Positions 27,727-34,888 of a stretch of DNA of 64,000 bases are shown here, piece by piece (the stretch's first letter is position 1; each line of letters starts with the position of its first letter). The translations under genes and the position numbers were made by a program. Below the pieces are notes generated by a model that was not told the DNA's origin, did not search any database, and saw nothing but the letters and a program-made list of their open reading frames with translations. The DNA lies in contig NZ_CP030028.1 in assembly GCF_003586445.1 (NCBI RefSeq), forward strand, positions 2,928,501-2,992,500. The letters are read 5' to 3'. Source of the stretch: Bacillus sp. Y1 (lineage in GTDB: Bacteria; Bacillota; Bacilli; Bacillales; Cytobacillaceae).

Positions 27727-30282
27727 TTATGATCTTTTATAACGTGCTGAATGGCATTGGTCACAAATAGGAAATTCATAATTCCATGGCAAATGACGTC
27801 CACAACTACGGCATTTTTTTGCAAATGAACCAACATCTGTTTGAAGCTTTTCATGGACCTCGTCACTCAACTCATCCCTTACTCTTTCCCAATAAATTGC
27901 CTCTGTTCTCCGATCTAACCGATATAAAAACAATAAATGTAATCCTAATTTTTTATACGATAACTCGAGGTCCTCCAATGTTCGCTTTTTTATATTTGGT
28001 TCTGGCAGGTCTTCGTTATTGATGATTGCAAAAATCGTTTCATACCATTGCTGAATTAAGGCTTGCTCCCTTGATGCAAACGGAAGATGTAAAAATCCAT
28101 ATAAATCCTGTAAAGAAAGACGGGCTTCAATTTCAGTTTCTTTCACGATGTTGTACAGCTCCCGCTCTTCAGCTAAGCTTGCCTTTTCCGTACCCCTTGG
28201 ATTTTTAAAGCGATCCCATAATTCAAAAAAAGTACCAAGATCACGATAATACGTTTGAAACCTTTCCAACACTCCGGTTGTAGGGGCAATTGCAAAAGTA
28301 TGAACTGGTTCATCTTCTTGTTCTAGTTTCCTTCTCATAAGCCGAATATCCTTTGTAAATGCCACTTTTCCAACATCATAAATCCCTTTTCTGCCTGCCC
28401 TCCCGGCAATTTGCTTGATTTCCTGTGAAGTTAAAAGCCTTCTTCTTGTACCATCAAATTTCTCATTTTCTAAAAATACAATTCGACGTATCGGTAAATT
28501 AAGACCCATCCCAATTGCATCCGTTGAAACAATGACCTTCGACTTTCCTTCAATGAATTGTTGAATTTGTTTTTTTCTTGTCTCAGGGGGCATGCTTCCA
28601 TAAATCACACTGACCGAATGACGATCGTTTTGAAGTCTTGATGCCGTTTCTAACACTCTTCGACGAGAAAAGCAAATTAGTGCATCGCCCTTTCGCACAT
28701 GTTTGATGGAAAATTCATTTCCTTCCACCTCAAGCGGAATGTCCCGTTTATATTCATGAATTTCCGCTTTCGATTCTCCTAGTAATTGTAAAATCATATT
28801 TTTCGAATTTCTGCTACCTATGATATGAACTTCTCGAGCTCTTGCTTTCGTAATCGCCTTAAACCACGAAAACCCTCTATCCTTATCAGTAATCATTTGA
28901 GCTTCATCAATCACTATACAATCGTATCGATCTTTTTCATGGAACATTTCAACGGTTGAAGCAATGTGGCTTGCTCCTGGAGTCAATTTCTCTTCTTCAC
29001 CTGTTTTTAAAGAACAAGGTATGCCTTCCGCATTTAATTTATCATATACCTCAAGTGCGAGAAGTCTAAGTGGTCCAAGGTAGAGGCCGCTTGTTGCTTT
29101 TTTCATTCTTTCAAGAGCATGATGTGTTTTACCCGTATTTGTTTCTCCTACATGGATGACATATTCAACATTTGGATCATAGATCACTCCATATTCCCTG
29201 CCAAATATATCGTCCATCATCCGCTCTTCTTCTTCGATCTTTCTTTGTCGTTCCGCCTCCTCCTCGGCTTTCCGGTTCTCTCTTTCTGCTTTTTGCTCTT
29301 CATATAATTTGCTATGAAAATCAAGATCATAAGGTGTATCCACTGCTTGTAACAAGTGATCAATATATTCATCTTCTAATTCAGAAAGCATTTTGGAAAA
29401 TAAAGATTCAAGCTCTTCTTCCACAAGCTCCTTCATCTTTGATTTCGAAAGAGTTTGGCCAGTTAGCTGGATATAATCATTTTTCGTTTCATCATCAAGA
29501 TTTGTCATCACTTTTGATGGAGCAAGAGACAAAAGATTTTTCCAAACGAAGGAACTATATAAGTCGCCATAGGTTTCATATTCATAATAAAACCTGCCAT
29601 CATAATTCGTTTTTTGAATATCCCCTGTTAGCTCATCCAAAAAGAGAGAAAAGGACTGTTCACGAAGATCTTCAAAGCTGCCTTCTATTTCAAGCTTCTC
29701 TTCTAATGCATATGTATCAAGCCTTTTATATCTAGGCTTGGATTGAAGATCTGCTTTCATCTGTAATCCAACTAAATATCTAATATACAAATAAAGACCT
29801 TGATAGCCGCTAGAGAATACATCCAAAGCCTTTTCCTTTATCGCTTCTAGGACAGACTCCTTTTTAATTAATTTCTGAGTCGCTTCTTTTCTTTTTTGAA
29901 CTTGCTCCATTGTATGGTCATATAAATCATTCCATTTTTCGAATTCCTGAGCATATGTTTCCTCGAGCCAGTCTGTTACTTTAAAAGGGGCATACTCTCT
30001 GACTTCTGTTCGAAACAGGTGGTCAATCATTTTTCTAGCCATTCCCTCTGTTTCAATCCCACGGTCCTGCAAAAAATCCTTTTTATCTACTCGTGGAACC
30101 TGGTTAGACACTCTTGTAAGCCAAACATTTACCCATATTTGATCCAAATAATGACCCCTTGCCCGTAAATACTCCTCAAAGTTAGGCCTCTCTTCCTGTT
30201 GCTCGAAGAATGACTCTATATCCTGATGGATTTTCATTTTTGTATGTACAATACTTTCATCATGTATTTTTTGTAATAACAT
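27727..30282 (-). CDS. SUV3-like DEAD/DEAH-box helicase with C-terminal zinc ribbon
   Basis: 851 residues. A long helical N-terminal region (about 1-360) precedes the helicase core: GETNTGKTHHALERM (Walker A), VIDEAQMITD (DEAQ box), GSMPPETRKKQIQQF, VIVSTDAIGMGLNLP, and QIAGRAGRKG. The closest known architecture is the SUPV3L1/SUV3 group of RNA helicases. Near the C-terminus CRSCGRHLPWNYEFPICDQC holds two CxxC pairs, a zinc ribbon. Probably RNA processing or decay. A strong GGAGGG site precedes ATG 30282. Single gene. Confidence 0.85.
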   Translation of the reverse strand: MLLQKIHDESIVHTKMKIHQDIESFFEQQEERPNFEEYLRARGHYLDQIWVNVWLTRVSNQVPRVDKKDFLQDRGIETEGMARKMIDHLFRTEVREYAPFKVTDWLEETYAQEFEKWNDLYDHTMEQVQKRKEATQKLIKKESVLEAIKEKALDVFSSGYQGLYLYIRYLVGLQMKADLQSKPRYKRLDTYALEEKLEIEGSFEDLREQSFSLFLDELTGDIQKTNYDGRFYYEYETYGDLYSSFVWKNLLSLAPSKVMTNLDDETKNDYIQLTGQTLSKSKMKELVEEELESLFSKMLSELEDEYIDHLLQAVDTPYDLDFHSKLYEEQKAERENRKAEEEAERQRKIEEEERMMDDIFGREYGVIYDPNVEYVIHVGETNTGKTHHALERMKKATSGLYLGPLRLLALEVYDKLNAEGIPCSLKTGEEEKLTPGASHIASTVEMFHEKDRYDCIVIDEAQMITDKDRGFSWFKAITKARAREVHIIGSRNSKNMILQLLGESKAEIHEYKRDIPLEVEGNEFSIKHVRKGDALICFSRRRVLETASRLQNDRHSVSVIYGSMPPETRKKQIQQFIEGKSKVIVSTDAIGMGLNLPIRRIVFLENEKFDGTRRRLLTSQEIKQIAGRAGRKGIYDVGKVAFTKDIRLMRRKLEQEDEPVHTFAIAPTTGVLERFQTYYRDLGTFFELWDRFKNPRGTEKASLAEERELYNIVKETEIEARLSLQDLYGFLHLPFASREQALIQQWYETIFAIINNEDLPEPNIKKRTLEDLELSYKKLGLHLLFLYRLDRRTEAIYWERVRDELSDEVHEKLQTDVGSFAKKCRSCGRHLPWNYEFPICDQCHSARYKRS

Positions 30283-30374
30283 TTTTCACCCTCCAAATAC
30301 CTTCTCTGTCGATTAACCATACCATTATTTAATATTGTTTTAAATCATATGGCATTTTATCCTATTATTGACCT

Positions 30375-30403
30375 TTGCGTCCTATCAAAAAAGATGCTAT
30401 GAT
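30375..30403 (+). promoter_or_regulatory. Extended -10 sigma-A promoter
   Basis: TTGCGT, 17 bp, TATGAT, with TGC directly before the -10. Start site predicted near 30410. Confidence 0.65.
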
Positions 30404-30409
30404 TATTTT

Positions 30410-30496
30410 GCTCCCTTCGAACATTCGCTTGTTGCGGGACACTTAACCATGTACGGACGGAGGGAGTTGGTGTCTGCTTAGCAGACACCATTTTTA
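30410..30496 (+). ncRNA. Candidate structured RNA or leader upstream of ypbS
   Basis: Right at the predicted start, CTCCCTTCG (30411-30419) pairs with CGGAGGGAG (30458-30466), nine pairs with one wobble. The enclosed 38 nt hold two small hairpins and an unpaired GCGGGACACTTAACC segment. Two bases later comes a perfect intrinsic terminator (30469-30489 plus TTTTT). The ypbS ribosome-binding site follows at 30503. The layout fits either a stand-alone sRNA of about 87 nt or a leader with regulated termination. I do not recognise a known riboswitch class in it. Confidence 0.5.
30469..30496 (+). terminator. Intrinsic terminator upstream of ypbS
   Basis: GGTGTCTGC-TTA-GCAGACACC, perfect 9 bp, then ATTTTTAATAA. 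Confidence 0.85.
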
Positions 30497-30518
30497 ATAA
30501 CTAAAGGAGCGAATTTCT

Positions 30519-30779
30519 GTGAGTGTACATAAAGATTTATCTGATCATGCGAAAAAACTAAACGCTATTTTAACCCAATACGCAAATCTTGACCGTGAAC
30601 GGGAATTCTACATAGAAGAAGCATTATCTCTTTATGAAAGAGGCCTTCCCTTCACTACAGATAATATTAATTCTATTACGATTCAAATGAACAAACTTTC
30701 TAATAAAATTGAAAATCTTCCACCTCGAAAACTTGTAACCAAGGAAATGGTCGAAGAATATGCAAATAGACGAAAATAA
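30519..30779 (+). CDS. ypbS: DUF2533 family protein YpbS
   Basis: 86 residues, helical and charged, with SVHKDLSDHAKKLNAIL, EREFYIEEALSLYERGLPFT and RKLVTKEMVEEYANRRK, as in B. subtilis YpbS. GTG start behind AAAGGAG. No function is known. Its mRNA may begin at the promoter at 30375 and pass through the terminator-containing leader, or at an undetected promoter after it. Confidence 0.8.
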   Translation: MSVHKDLSDHAKKLNAILTQYANLDREREFYIEEALSLYERGLPFTTDNINSITIQMNKLSNKIENLPPRKLVTKEMVEEYANRRK

Positions 30780-30782
30780 GTG

Positions 30783-30818
30783 AAGCAGAAGGCCCTGACC
30801 TTCTGCTTTTTATTTTTT
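30783..30818 (+). terminator. Terminator of ypbS
   Basis: AAGCAGAAGG and CCTTCTGCTT pair (10 bp), then TTTATTTTTT. Confidence 0.85.
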
Positions 30819-30866
30819 AAAAAATTGCACTTCTTTTGGCGAAATAAAAGAAGTTTTGTCGCCAAG

Positions 30867-30897
30867 ATAGGAAATTCAATTTTTAAAGAAGAACATT
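30867..30897 (+). promoter_or_regulatory. Possible sigma-H promoter of racA
   Basis: ATAGGAAAT matches the sigma-H -35 (RnAGGAWWW) exactly. About 13 bp later AAGAACATT is one change from RnnGAATWW. B. subtilis racA is sigma-H dependent. Confidence 0.45.
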
Positions 30898-30917
30898 ACT
30901 ATAAAGGAGTTGAGACT

Positions 30918-31448
30918 ATGAATACGAGTTCGGTTGCTAAACAATTAGGAGTTTCTTCAAGTACCGTAAAACGTTGGGTAAAACAATTAAAACTAAACTT
31001 AGAGAAAAATGATATGGGGCATTTCACCTACCAACAAGAAGACATTGACCTATTAATGACTTATAAGGAACAGCAAAACGAAGCTTTACTCGTTTACAAT
31101 GAAATTGCGGCTGGTAAAGACTATTTACGAAGAGGCTCAGTTCATGCATCCATTGTTGATGAAAATACGGTTCTTCTAAATCGTATCAAATGTCTAGAGT
31201 CCATTGTTCAGTCAAAGGCGGACCAGGTCGTGGAATATCAAATACTCCAACATCGGAGAGAAATGGAGGAAATGCAAGCTACCCTTGAAAAACTTGAAGA
31301 GAGAATTCGATTATTAGAAACACAACAAGTACCTCATTCATCCCTTATTACCCCTTCCGAACAACCCATAAATATAAAGCCTCGAAGAAAGAAAAAACAG
31401 AGTATCCTACAAAGTGTTTTCCGTTCTTCAACCCAACACAGTTCTTAG
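30918..31448 (+). CDS. racA: Chromosome-anchoring protein RacA
   Basis: 176 residues. The N-terminal MerR-like HTH reads NTSSVAKQLGVSSSTVKRWV, followed by a DMGHFTYQQEDIDLL segment, a coiled coil at about 95-145 and a basic tail (RRKKKQ). RacA binds ram sites near the origin and ties it to DivIVA at the pole during axial filament formation in sporulation. ATG 30918 lies 8 nt after AAAGGAG; the frame is open further back to 30780 but that stretch holds the ypbS terminator. The stop codon lies inside the gene's own terminator hairpin. Confidence 0.88.
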   Translation: MNTSSVAKQLGVSSSTVKRWVKQLKLNLEKNDMGHFTYQQEDIDLLMTYKEQQNEALLVYNEIAAGKDYLRRGSVHASIVDENTVLLNRIKCLESIVQSKADQVVEYQILQHRREMEEMQATLEKLEERIRLLETQQVPHSSLITPSEQPINIKPRRKKKQSILQSVFRSSTQHSS

Positions 31449-31471
31449 CATCTAAGATGTGTTTTTTTTTG
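31435..31471 (+). terminator. Terminator overlapping the racA stop codon
   Basis: AACACA/TGTGTT and TCTTAG/CTAAGA form a 12-bp stem with a two-base bulge and a three-base loop, then eight Ts. Confidence 0.8.
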
Positions 31472-31671
31472 CATTTTTACAGAAACTAATATAAAAGACA
31501 TGAGAGGGTATGAAAAGTCAAGTATTCAGTTCAGAAGCCTTGATTTTAAAGAAATTATGAACGACTTGTGAAAAAACCTGTATTTTTTCGACAAAATTCT
31601 TTCCTATTTAATAGTTTTCGTATAAAATTAATCTCGTTTGGATGAAGTGATATATAACTGGAGGTTACATG

Positions 31672-32289
31672 ATGGTTTTCAAGAAGAAAGACAAGTTTAA
31701 TACTTTGTTAAGCAGCATTGCACAAAACCTTAAAGAAGGTGCAGATTATTTCGCTGATTACAAGTTGAAAAATGTGAGCGATCTAAAAATATTCTCCGAG
31801 ACTCTAAAGGACTACGAAACTAAAGGAGATACATATGTACACGAAGTAATAAAAGAGTTAAATAACGCTTTTATTACTCCTATTGAGCGTGAAGACATCC
31901 TTCTTCTAGCTATGAGTATGGATGATGTAATTGATGGAATTGAGCATTGTGCAGCTATGTTTGAAATGTACAATATTACTCAAGCTGACGAATTCATGTT
32001 GAAGTTTGTAGAGGCTATCAGAAACTGTGCGATTGAAATTCAGCAATCGGTTGAACTGCTTTCAACAAAAAAGCTTCCATCAATTCGTGAACACGCGATT
32101 AAAATTAAAGACTATGAGTCAAAATGTGATGGAATCCTTCGTCAGTCAATCAAGCATTTATTCTCAGTAGAAAAAGACCCAATTCGTGTTATTCAATACA
32201 AAGAAATTTACGAAGAACTTGAAGAGATTGCTGATAGCTGTCAAGGCGTGGCAAACACACTTGAAACCATCATCATGAAAAATGCATAA
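31672..32289 (+). CDS. ykaA: DUF47 Pit accessory protein YkaA
   Basis: 205 residues, PhoU-like helical bundle: LKDYETKGDTYVHEVIKEL, TPIEREDILLLAMSMDDVID, DSCQGVANTLETI. Such proteins are paired with Pit phosphate permeases and are thought to adjust their activity. ATG 31672 is 7 nt after GGAGG; the adjacent ATG 31669 is too close. The pit gene follows after 14 bp, forming a two-gene operon. The 31472-31670 stretch upstream shows no sure promoter. Confidence 0.9.
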   Translation: MVFKKKDKFNTLLSSIAQNLKEGADYFADYKLKNVSDLKIFSETLKDYETKGDTYVHEVIKELNNAFITPIEREDILLLAMSMDDVIDGIEHCAAMFEMYNITQADEFMLKFVEAIRNCAIEIQQSVELLSTKKLPSIREHAIKIKDYESKCDGILRQSIKHLFSVEKDPIRVIQYKEIYEELEEIADSCQGVANTLETIIMKNA

Positions 32290-32303
32290 GGGGATATACT
32301 AAC

Positions 32304-33302
32304 ATGGATGCATTATTTGTGATAACGATTTTAATAGTGATCGGTGCCCTTGCATTTGACTTTATTAATGGCTTTCACGATACAGCAAATGCGATTGCGA
32401 CTGCTGTTTCTACAAAAGCGTTAAAACCAAGGCACGCGATTATCCTTGCTGCAGTCATGAACTTCTTAGGAGCAATGACATTCACAGGTGTTGCAAAAAC
32501 AATAACAAAAGACATTGTCGATCCCTTCACTCTTCAAAACGGATCACTTGTTATTTTAGCCGCCTTAATTGCAGCGATTTTTTGGAACTTACTAACTTGG
32601 TATTATGGTATTCCAAGTAGCTCGTCTCATGCCATTATCGGATCCATTGCGGGTGCAGCCATTGCTGCTGCCGGATTCACTTCATTGAATTACAATGGAT
32701 TCTTAAAAATCTTACAAGCTTTGATTTTTTCACCGATCCTTGCGTTTGTTGCTGGATATATCGTATATAGTATTTTTAAAGTGATCTTTAAGAACAATAA
32801 TTTAGCTAAAACTAACAGAAGTTTCCGTACTTTTCAAATTTTCACAGCTGCCCTGCAAGCTTATACACATGGAACAAACGACGCTCAAAAAGCGATGGGG
32901 ATTATTACGATGGCATTGATCGCCAACGGGTTTACTACTTCTACAGATATTCCTTTCTGGGTTCAATTTTCCTGTGCGGTAGCTATGGGATTAGGAACAA
33001 GTGTTGGTGGTTGGAAAATCATCAAGACAGTTGGTGGAAAAATTATGAAAATTAGACCTGTTAATGGGGTAGCCGCTGACTTAACTGGAGCAATGATCAT
33101 TTTTGGTGCAACGTATATTCACCTACCAGTAAGTACAACTCATGTTATTTCGTCCTCCATTTTAGGAGTGGGTGCTTCTCACCGTCTGAAGGGTGTGAAA
33201 TGGGGAACAGCTCAAAGAATGCTAATCACTTGGGTTATTACCTTACCAATTTCAGCGACTATCGCAGCTCTATGCTATTTTGTCCTTAATATGATTTTTT
33301 AA
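32304..33302 (+). CDS. pit: Low-affinity inorganic phosphate transporter Pit
   Basis: 332 residues with about ten membrane helices. Both PHO-4 signature repeats are present: FDFINGFHDTANAIATAVST near the N-terminus and YTHGTNDAQKAMGIIT in the second half, with PSSSSHAIIGS and PVSTTHVISSSI as paired motifs. It takes up metal-phosphate driven by the proton gradient. Length equals B. subtilis YkaB. Cotranscribed with the DUF47 gene. Confidence 0.94.
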   Translation: MDALFVITILIVIGALAFDFINGFHDTANAIATAVSTKALKPRHAIILAAVMNFLGAMTFTGVAKTITKDIVDPFTLQNGSLVILAALIAAIFWNLLTWYYGIPSSSSHAIIGSIAGAAIAAAGFTSLNYNGFLKILQALIFSPILAFVAGYIVYSIFKVIFKNNNLAKTNRSFRTFQIFTAALQAYTHGTNDAQKAMGIITMALIANGFTTSTDIPFWVQFSCAVAMGLGTSVGGWKIIKTVGGKIMKIRPVNGVAADLTGAMIIFGATYIHLPVSTTHVISSSILGVGASHRLKGVKWGTAQRMLITWVITLPISATIAALCYFVLNMIF

Positions 33303-33310
33303 ATCAATAT

Positions 33311-33345
33311 AAAAACTTCGAGTTCACGACTCGAAGTTTTTATAT
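33311..33345. terminator. Bidirectional intrinsic terminator
   Basis: A perfect 13-bp stem (AAAAACTTCGAGT with ACTCGAAGTTTTT) between pit and the convergent small RHH gene. Confidence 0.9.
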
Positions 33346-33534
33346 TTTTCTAATATTTTTCTTTTGTTTATTCATTACCTCATAAGATTTATCAATAATA
33401 TCAGTAAGTACATCACCTTTATAGACTCTTCCTATTTTTGTATGCTCCTGATAATACTCAACAATTTCATCAAGTTTTTCTAATGTTTCTTTTGTCACTC
33501 GCACATTTAGTTGGACTCTTTTCTCTTCTCCCAT
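33340..33534 (-). CDS. Small ribbon-helix-helix-like protein
   Basis: 64 residues: RVQLNVRVTKETLEKLDEIVEYYQ has the strand followed by helix pattern of Arc/MetJ-type DNA-binding proteins, then KGDVLTDIIDKSYEVM as the second helix. AGGAGG lies directly before an ATG at 33546 and 12 nt before ATG 33534; I take 33534, but the choice is open. No toxin partner is next to it. Probable small transcription regulator. Confidence 0.65.
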   Translation of the reverse strand: MGEEKRVQLNVRVTKETLEKLDEIVEYYQEHTKIGRVYKGDVLTDIIDKSYEVMNKQKKNIRKI

Positions 33535-33620
33535 CCCTGTAACCATCCTCCTAGTTCTTTTTTATCAATTTGCTAGCATCTGCTAACATAATTATATCAA
33601 TATAAACAACAATGTCTATC

Positions 33621-33656
33621 AAAAAAAGATGCCCGTTTTTTACGGACATCTTTTAA
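33621..33656 (-). terminator. Terminator of the dioxygenase gene
   Basis: AAAAGATG and CATCTTTT with an inner CCGT/ACGG, U-rich afterwards on the minus strand. Confidence 0.75.
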
Positions 33657-33661
33657 CGTTT

Positions 33662-34633
33662 TTATTCTTTTGTATCTAACGGCTTTAATTTCGCTTCTAT
33701 ACTGCTTCTTTGCGCTTCAAAATATGGAGGAAGAGCGAGACGTTCTCCAAGATTCTCAAACGATTCATCCCCCTCAAACCCTGGACCATCCGTCGCTAAT
33801 TCGAATAGGATTCCATTAGCTTCTCGAAAATATAAAGACTTAAAGTAATATCTTTCTACAAATCCTGAGCTAGGGATTCGCAACTCTTTTAAATACTGAA
33901 CCCACTTTCTCAATTGTTCTTCATTTTCCACTCGAAAAGCTACGTGGTGAACACTTCCACGTCCTGGTCTTTCCACAGGAAGACCTGACTCTTCAAGGAC
34001 ATGTATTTCGGCTCCGGTTCCTCCTAACCCGGTTTCAAATACTGTCACTTTCTTTTCTTGTATCATATAGGTTCCTACTTCCCTGAATCCTAAAACCCGA
34101 GTTAATATCATAGATGTGGATTCAAGCTTTGCTACCGTCAACATCACAGGACCCAATCCTATAATTGCGTGTTCAACGGGAACTGGACTTTTTTCCCAAG
34201 GCCTTCCCCCTTCAACACCATGATTATTCTCGTCTGATACAAGCATCAATCTTTGTCCTTCAAAATCCTTAAATGTAAGAGATAATCTTTCGTATACCTT
34301 TTGCTCCTCATATTCTACACCTAAGGAATCAAATCTTTCCTTCCAATACTGAATCGCAGAATCTGATGGAACACGTAGAGAAGTGGTTGAAATACTGTTT
34401 GTACCGTATCTTGTTTGGCCTGCATGAGGTATTTCAAAAAACGTCAAATCGGTACCTGGATTCCCTCGTTCATCTGCATAAAATAAATGATAGACAGACG
34501 TATCATCTTGGTTTACGGTTTTCTTCACAAGACGTAAACCGAGTGTTTTTGTATAAAATTCATAATTTCCCTTTGCATTAGCTGTTATGGCGGATACATG
34601 GTGTTGTCCTTTTAAAGGTAATAACTGCTCCAT
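33662..34633 (-). CDS. Ring-cleaving dioxygenase of the VOC family (MhqO/MhqA type)
   Basis: 323 residues with two VOC modules. Metal ligands fit: LKGQHHVSAITANA in module one, GRGSVHHVAFRVENEEQL in module two, and the terminal FELATDGPGFEGDE. B. subtilis homologues (MhqO, MhqA, CatE group) belong to the quinone and hydroquinone stress response under MhqR. ATG 34633 follows AAGGAAG at good distance; the GTG at 34642 is too close. No mhqR or reductase gene is adjacent. Confidence 0.88.
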   Translation of the reverse strand: MEQLLPLKGQHHVSAITANAKGNYEFYTKTLGLRLVKKTVNQDDTSVYHLFYADERGNPGTDLTFFEIPHAGQTRYGTNSISTTSLRVPSDSAIQYWKERFDSLGVEYEEQKVYERLSLTFKDFEGQRLMLVSDENNHGVEGGRPWEKSPVPVEHAIIGLGPVMLTVAKLESTSMILTRVLGFREVGTYMIQEKKVTVFETGLGGTGAEIHVLEESGLPVERPGRGSVHHVAFRVENEEQLRKWVQYLKELRIPSSGFVERYYFKSLYFREANGILFELATDGPGFEGDESFENLGERLALPPYFEAQRSSIEAKLKPLDTKE

Positions 34634-34731
34634 TATTTGCACTTCCTTATCTTTAATTAAAATATCTCAATTTAAAAGTATTTATTTTATTGTGCACTAT
34701 TTTACATCTGATTGCAAATAATAAATTTCTC

Positions 34732-34760
34732 TTGTACTTATTGTTTAGTCGTGTTATAGT
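34732..34760 (+). promoter_or_regulatory. Extended -10 promoter of a candidate ncRNA
   Basis: TTGTAC, 17 bp, TATAGT, with TGT before the -10 (extended -10). Start site near 34766. No ORF follows it. Confidence 0.65.
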
Positions 34761-34765
34761 TATGA

Positions 34766-34884
34766 AGCGATGAGCTGAATTGCATAAGTCGAGAGACGCT
34801 CCTTTATTGGAATACACGAATGTGGCGTGTAGTCTCGTCGCCGCAATACGCAGAAAAGACTCCTACGGGGGTCTTTTCTTTTTT
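34766..34884 (+). ncRNA. Candidate small structured RNA (about 118 nt)
   Basis: At the predicted start, GCGATGAG (34767-34774) pairs with CTCGTCGC (34834-34841), eight pairs with one wobble. Inside, GAGAC (34793-34797) pairs with GTCTC (34832-34836, partly competing), and TACACG (34813-34818) pairs with CGTGTA (34826-34831). The RNA ends in a ten-pair terminator capped by a UACG tetraloop and a U tract. No start codon with a ribosome-binding site lies in it. Not recognised as a known family by eye. Confidence 0.6.
34854..34884 (+). terminator. Terminator with UACG tetraloop
   Basis: AAAAGACTCC pairs with GGGGTCTTTT-type arm around TACG (UNCG class), followed by CTTTTTT. It may also end the convergent helicase gene. 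Confidence 0.8.
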
Positions 34885-34888
34885 ATTT

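Noticed and set aside
30780..30917. 46-residue N-terminal extension of RacA
   Set aside because: It reads through the ypbS terminator; the ATG at 30918 has a proper AAAGGAG and begins at the HTH as in known RacA.
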